The position numbers and the translations under genes were made by a program. Under the pieces are notes generated by a model. The model worked only from the letters and a program-made list of their open reading frames with translations, was not told the DNA's origin and did not search any database. From Pseudoduganella plicata (lineage in GTDB: Bacteria > Pseudomonadota > Gammaproteobacteria > Burkholderiales > Burkholderiaceae_D), in the NCBI RefSeq assembly GCF_004421005.1, contig NZ_CP038026.1, positions 2,914,001 to 2,978,000 on the forward strand: a DNA stretch of 64,000 bases, written 5' to 3'. Positions within the stretch are counted from its first letter, which is position 1; each line of letters starts with the position of its first letter. Positions 63,087 to 64,000 of the stretch are shown in pieces.

Positions 63087-64000
63087 TTGCAAGGGACGCT
63101 CTTGCCATCTCGCGGTCCGTCGTGCCGCTTCATTTCCGCCCGCCTGGCGCGCGCGGCAGGGAGTGCGCTCGCCTGTCTGTTCATGTGGGCCGCAGCCAGC
63201 CCGGTCGCATGGGCCCTGGATGCCGTCACCGTCCAGCTCAAATGGCGCCACCAGTTCCAGTTTGCCGGCTACTACGCCGCCCAGGACAAAGGGTATTACC
63301 GTGCGGCGGGCCTGGACGTCACGCTGGTGGAGGCACAGCCGGGCGAGGACCCCGTGGCCGCGGTGCTGGACGGCCGTGCCCAGTACGGCACCAGCAACAG
63401 CAGCCTGCTGCTCGCGCGGGCTGCCGGCGCGCCCGTCGTCGTGCTGGCATCGATCTTCCAGCACTCGGCGGCTGCGCTGATCGTGCGTCACGGCCCGGAC
63501 GGCAAGCGCGTGCCGCTGACCCGCGCCCGCGTGATGCTGGCGCCGGGGAACGAAGAACTGCGTGCGTACCTGCTGCGCCAGGGCATCCGGGTGCAGGACA
63601 TGACGCTGCTGCCGCACAGCTACCGCCTGGCTGACCTTATCGAAGGCCGGGTCGACGCGATGTCCGGCTACGTGACGGAAACCACCTACCAGCTCGAACG
63701 TGCCGCGGGCCGCTACGACGTGCTGACGCCCCGCTCGGCCGGCATCGACTTCTACGGCGATATCTTCTACACCACGGAAGCCGAACTGCGCGACCATCCC
63801 GAGCGCGCCCGGGCGATGCGTGCCGCCACCCTCGAAGGATGGCGCTATGCGATGGCCCACCCGGAGGAGATCGCGGACCTGATCCGCGCGCGCTACCCGA
63901 ACCATCATTCGCGCGAACATCTGATGCACGAGGCGCGTCTGACCACGCCGCTGCTGGAACAGCCGCTGATCGAGCTGGGTTACAGCAACCCGGTGCGCTG
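63087..64000 (+). CDS. NMT1/THI5-like substrate-binding domain protein (3' end outside window)
   Basis: An open frame running off the right edge. After a signal segment (SALACLFMWAAASPVAWA) it has the NMT1/THI5-like periplasmic fold: VTVQLKWRHQFQFAGYYAAQ, LDVTLVEAQPGEDPVAAVLD, YGTSNSSLLLARAAG. Such domains occur as ABC binding proteins or fused to histidine kinases and cyclases; the visible 300 residues do not decide. Start uncertain: TTG 63087 (AAGGGAAG upstream), TTG 63102 or ATG 63183. Confidence 0.75.
   Translation, partial: MQGTLLPSRGPSCRFISARLARAAGSALACLFMWAAASPVAWALDAVTVQLKWRHQFQFAGYYAAQDKGYYRAAGLDVTLVEAQPGEDPVAAVLDGRAQYGTSNSSLLLARAAGAPVVVLASIFQHSAAALIVRHGPDGKRVPLTRARVMLAPGNEELRAYLLRQGIRVQDMTLLPHSYRLADLIEGRVDAMSGYVTETTYQLERAAGRYDVLTPRSAGIDFYGDIFYTTEAELRDHPERARAMRAATLEGWRYAMAHPEEIADLIRARYPNHHSREHLMHEARLTTPLLEQPLIELGYSNPVR

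Noticed and set aside
1..64000. CRISPR arrays, tRNA and rRNA genes
   Set aside because: No regularly spaced repeat array, no tRNA cloverleaf with TTCRA arm and no rRNA core sequence was recognised by eye; a covariance search could still find one.

Overview
The window is GC-rich, densely coded DNA from a beta-proteobacterium. The complete phenylacetate (paa) and histidine (hut) catabolic operons, the Tat-exported TRAP solute-binding proteins, the infA paralogue and the overall protein style fit Oxalobacteraceae of the Massilia/Duganella/Telluria group. That placement rests on recognition of protein families, not on a search.

Layout. Positions 1-10177 (minus) hold a paa operon in the order paaA-B-C-D-E-G-H-I-K-J-Y-Z, divergent from paaX (10293, plus). 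It encodes CoA activation of phenylacetate, ring epoxidation by the PaaABCDE oxygenase, ring opening and beta-oxidation-like steps; paaF is not in the window and paaZ runs off the left edge. 11.3-18.7 kb carries two very similar orphan TRAP DctP-type binding proteins (minus) flanking an M14 carboxypeptidase, an XRE regulator and a probable envelope cluster (two paralogous small exported proteins, a DUF2145 protein, a lipoprotein hydrolase). 18.7-25.5 kb has pmbA, yjgA/darP, mog, an esterase and several metabolic enzymes. 24.6-28.3 kb (minus) is a compact radical-SAM aminomutase-MFS-FAH operon. 28.5-33.7 kb has an sCache protein, a chemoreceptor, a DNA glycosylase, an HDOD protein and a frameshifted DUF2863-like gene. 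33.8-39.9 kb has hydrolases, a TPR lipoprotein, an infA paralogue, a candidate structured RNA, kptA and an isochorismatase-like protein. 40.0-42.1 kb is an accessory patch: ccdAB followed by an AT-rich unknown gene with a TumE-like C-terminus.

44.9-53.8 kb (minus) is the hut operon hutU-H-G-F-D-I, followed by a fused binding-protein/permease QAT transporter gene. A near-palindromic HutC-type operator sits in the hutU promoter spacer. The HutC repressor gene lies apart at 62.2 kb. Between them are a LysR/aldo-keto reductase pair, an amidohydrolase, an orphan SUFU-domain protein, a broken secreted-protein gene, an IS1595-like transposase remnant, a polytopic membrane protein and an ada/2OG-oxygenase pair. 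A binding-protein-like (NMT1/THI5) gene runs off the right edge.

Two window-wide patterns stand out. First, three genes are broken by a single missing base in a G or C homopolymer (5681, 32545, 58711), which looks like consensus error more than biology. Second, at least six intergenic hairpins share a GGGACAGGC / GACAGGCTCC-like core, and a related palindrome lies in frame inside the linker of the QAT transporter gene.
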